Assembly (NCBI RefSeq): GCF_000615805.1
Contig: NZ_BAMJ01000010.1
Location: 1 to 59,769, forward strand
Length of the DNA stretch: 59,769 nucleotides
From: Latilactobacillus fuchuensis DSM 14340 = JCM 11249
Lineage (GTDB): Bacteria > Bacillota > Bacilli > Lactobacillales > Lactobacillaceae
Direction of reading: 5' to 3'
Shown here: positions 57,256-59,769 of the stretch, piece after piece
Position numbering within the stretch: the stretch's first letter is position 1
Layout: each line of letters starts with the position of its first letter
Translations under genes and position numbers: made by a program
Notes under the pieces: generated by a model
Database searches by the model: none
Told to the model about the DNA's origin: nothing
Seen by the model: the letters and a program-made list of their open reading frames with translations, nothing else

Positions 57256-58203
57256 TTAAACGCGCAATGTCCCACCAATTTCAATCTGCGGTTCAAAAAT
57301 TAACGACCCTTGGCTGTCCTTTTGGCTAATTTTATCCAAGACTTTCTCGCCACAAGCACTGCCCATTTCAATCACGGCCTGTTTAATCGTGGTGATTTTA
57401 GGGGAGGCGACTTGATTCAAAAAGACGCCGTCAAAACCGGTAATGCCATACTCTTGCGGAATATTGCCGCCCCGTTTAGCAATCGCCCGTTCAACGCCAA
57501 TCGCTAAACGATCTGTCGCGCACACAAAAACGGTATTCCGGTTGAATTGGGCCCAGTGTTCGTCCACAAAAACTTCAGTTAACCGACTATGATTTTTAAA
57601 ATGATACATTTCTGGAATCAACTTACTGTCTTGCATCTGTTGCAAATAACCCGCTTCACGCGACTTCTCGAACGATTCTTGGCTATTCATCCCAATATAG
57701 ACAAGGTGTTGGTACCCTTTGGCTAACGCCAATTGCGCAATCAACTGGATGCCTTTTTTATTATTGGTGTCGACGTAATCAAAACCGTAACGGTTCTCAC
57801 CAAAAACAACGAACGGTTTCGTCAACTTCTGGATCCATTCGACATCGGGTTGGCGCAAACCGGTGATGATGTAGCCGTCACAATTCCCGATATCAATGTT
57901 GCGCCGCGTCACGAGTTGTAAGGAATATTGGTGGGCATCCAGCGCTTTGGCAATCCCGACCATTAAATTCATATAGTAGGGTTCCACCACGTCGATATCT
58001 TCTAAAATACATAACTTAATAATTCGGGTACTATTGCTGACGAGCGCCTTGGCAATAATATTCGGCCGATAATCGAGTTCGTTCATCGCTTGGTACACGA
58101 GTTGTTTAAGTTCATCCGTCACTTGTTCGGGATGATTAATCACTCGTGAAACGGTCATTTTTGAAACATTCGCTAGTTTAGCGACATCCATTAAGGTTGC
58201 CAT
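57256..58203 (-). CDS. malR: LacI family maltose operon regulator MalR
   Basis: 315 residues from ATG 58203 (SD AGAGGGG). HTH MDVAKLANVSKMTVSRVINHPEQ (read in parts) at the N terminus with hinge YRPNIIAKALVS, then a periplasmic-binding-like effector domain (VFVCATDRLAIGVERAIAKRG). It represses or activates the mal genes through the palindromic operators. It lies directly upstream of malE, same strand. Confidence 0.92.
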   Translation of the reverse strand: MATLMDVAKLANVSKMTVSRVINHPEQVTDELKQLVYQAMNELDYRPNIIAKALVSNSTRIIKLCILEDIDVVEPYYMNLMVGIAKALDAHQYSLQLVTRRNIDIGNCDGYIITGLRQPDVEWIQKLTKPFVVFGENRYGFDYVDTNNKKGIQLIAQLALAKGYQHLVYIGMNSQESFEKSREAGYLQQMQDSKLIPEMYHFKNHSRLTEVFVDEHWAQFNRNTVFVCATDRLAIGVERAIAKRGGNIPQEYGITGFDGVFLNQVASPKITTIKQAVIEMGSACGEKVLDKISQKDSQGSLIFEPQIEIGGTLRV

Positions 58204-58340
58204 CTGTTTTACCCCTCTGCCCATTATTGAAACTTAATGACAATTATAGCATTTATACCAATCGATATTAATTAATAGCCATTTTTACATCAATCGCGTT
58301 TTAAGTTGGTCAGCCTAGGCAACCTTAATTTCAAATAAAT

Positions 58341-58382
58341 AAAAACAGCCATACACCAATTTTTAAATTGATGTATGACTGC
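58341..58382 (-). terminator. Terminator after the APC permease gene
   Basis: CAGTCATACATCAATTT pairs with AAATTGGTGTATGGCTG, then TTTTTATT on the minus strand. Confidence 0.85.
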
Positions 58383-58403
58383 TCACTATTGCTCATTTTC
58401 ACA

Positions 58404-59740
58404 CTAATGGTATTTTCGCTCTAAATAATAGTAAATCGGCAAGCCCGCCAACGTGATTCCTAAGCCAATCAACGCTAACACCGTTTGGGTCATCAACGTG
58501 TTGATCACAATGTAGATACCGCCCAAAATGGCAATCAACGGCACAATCGGGTACAAAATCGTCCGATAGGGCCGCGGCATCGTCGGTTCGCGATGGCGTA
58601 AAATAATGACCGCCACAAAGGTTAGCACGTAAAAAATCCAAATCACAAAAATTAACATGTCGGTCAAGGTGTTAAAGCCCCCGACGAAAATCATCCCAAT
58701 CGCAATCACTAATTGAATCAGGCCACAGATAAAGGGGACCCCGGTCCGCGATAGTTTTTTGAGTTGGCGACTGAACGGTAAGCGTTGGTCGAGCGCCATT
58801 GCGTACGGAATTCGCATACCGGTCATCGTGTAACCGTTAATCGCACCGTAAACCGAGACGAGAATCCCGACCGTGACAATTTTGCCACCAAACGGGCCAA
58901 ACAAGACTTGGGCGACGTCAGCGGCTGCGTTACCATTGCCGGCAATCTGCCCCAGTGGTAAGACTAATAAGAAAACCGCGTTAATCAATAAATAAACAAC
59001 CATCGTGCCCGATAATCCGAGTAGAATCGCTTTCGGTAAATCACGTTCCGGCTGGCGCAATTCACCGGCAATATTGCGACATGAATCCAACCATCGTACG
59101 CAAATAACGTGGCGAGTACCCCGTTGCCGAGTGCGGCTAAAACGTTGTTTGACTGACCGTGTGGTGTCACGCTAAATAACGAGACTTGAGGTGCGCCAGC
59201 CTGAGTGTGTAAAAGTCCCCAGATGATAATCACGGCTAATGGAATCAATTTAAAAACCATCGTGAACGCTTGAAAAGCGCCGCCGACACGACCACCCAAG
59301 AAATTCAAGAGCGTTAAACTGGTGGCAACGATAATCGCAATTGGAATCTGCCATTGTGCTGACCACCCAAATAAATTCAAACATTGCGTTGCAAAAATAA
59401 TCGCCAGCGCCGCGATGCTCGCTGGGAAATAAACAACCGTTTCGGCCCAACCTAGTAAGAAGGCCGCGACACTGCCATAGGCCCGTTCAATGTAACGCAT
59501 CATCCCACCGGTTTCCGGAATCGCCGCCGCTAATTCAGCAACGGTTAAACCGGCACAAATGGTAATTAAACCCCCGATTAACCAGGCTAAAAGGCTTAAA
59601 CCGGTGGCACCAGTCACTTCAGCGACCGGCGCTGCTTTGAAGAAGACCCCCGCGCCAATCACGGTGCCCATCACAGTGGATAAGGCGGCGGTGAAACCAA
59701 TCGATCGATTTAATGTCGGTTCCTTTTTAATCACAATCAC
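58404..59740 (-). pseudogene. APC family amino acid permease, one frameshift
   Basis: The frames 59740-58985 and 59090-58404 join into about 445 residues when one G is added near 59080 (GTCGCAAT to GTCGGCAAT), giving GWIHVGNIAGELRQPERDLP, the conserved loop of LAT/serine-threonine exchanger-like APC permeases. N-terminal GTVIGAGVFFKAAPVAEVTG and about twelve helices are present. Start is GTG (59740) with a weak SD. If the break is real, this transporter is dead. It lies next to malR but is not obviously related. Confidence 0.85.
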
Positions 59741-59769
59741 TACTTTCTATCCAAAATAAAAAAACGGTG

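Overview
The window looks like chromosomal DNA of a low-to-moderate GC lactic acid bacterium (Lactobacillaceae). Oleate hydratase, a maltose phosphorylase cluster, small alarmone synthetase, queT, helD and paired crcB genes together resemble Latilactobacillus (sakei/curvatus group) most closely. That is recognition of gene content, not a computed placement. A near-perfect ParB/Spo0J parS site at 4363-4378 hints at an origin-proximal position. No rRNA, tRNA, CRISPR array, transposase or phage structural gene was seen.

Layout: 1-2.5 kb, a betaine/carnitine (OpuC-type) importer whose permease-binding fusion is frameshifted twice. 2.5-12.7 kb, a drug-efflux MFS pump, redox and stress genes (epimerase/Rrf2, aldo-keto reductase/MerR/flavodoxin), a broken alarmone synthetase, DUF5692/TetR, and oleate hydratase preceded by a 42-residue membrane peptide. 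12.7-23.9 kb, an accessory region: a RhuM-like protein, a queT / Tad2-like (DUF2829) / SDR operon chained by overlapping stop-start codons, DUF262, an HNH-like protein, a PLD-helicase-DUF3427 protein with a Nudix partner, and an SPFH / zinc-ribbon / YbjQ trio. 24-31.2 kb, a CcpA-linked PTS operon with three aldolase-type enzymes, a P-loop kinase-like protein and a TPR-like protein. 31.5-43.5 kb, housekeeping genes (guaA, coaA, helD, crcB pair, prolyl aminopeptidase-like hydrolase, MarR, histidine phosphatase) and a BceAB-type ABC exporter. 43.7-59.8 kb, two APC permeases flanking a maltose/maltodextrin regulon (malR, malEFG, neopullulanase, two alpha-glucosidases, malP, pgmB). Of its expected importer ATPase (msmK) only about 30 C-terminal codons remain.

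Two window-wide patterns stand out. First, seven genes carry nine apparent frameshifts. Eight are repaired by adding one base, mostly to a short homopolymer, so sequencing or assembly error must be excluded before calling pseudogenes. Second, intergenic regions carry a family of about 111-117 bp imperfect palindromes with GTGC...GCAC ends and copy-specific self-complementary cores. One sits exactly between 12-bp direct repeats inside another repeat type, like an insertion with a target duplication.

The genes mostly serve sugar import and cleavage, amino-acid and compatible-solute transport, stress tolerance and probably mobile-element defence. The parts most likely to hold undescribed biology are the queT/Tad2-like/SDR operon, the three-aldolase PTS operon, the helicase/nuclease block with the SPFH trio, and the repeat family.
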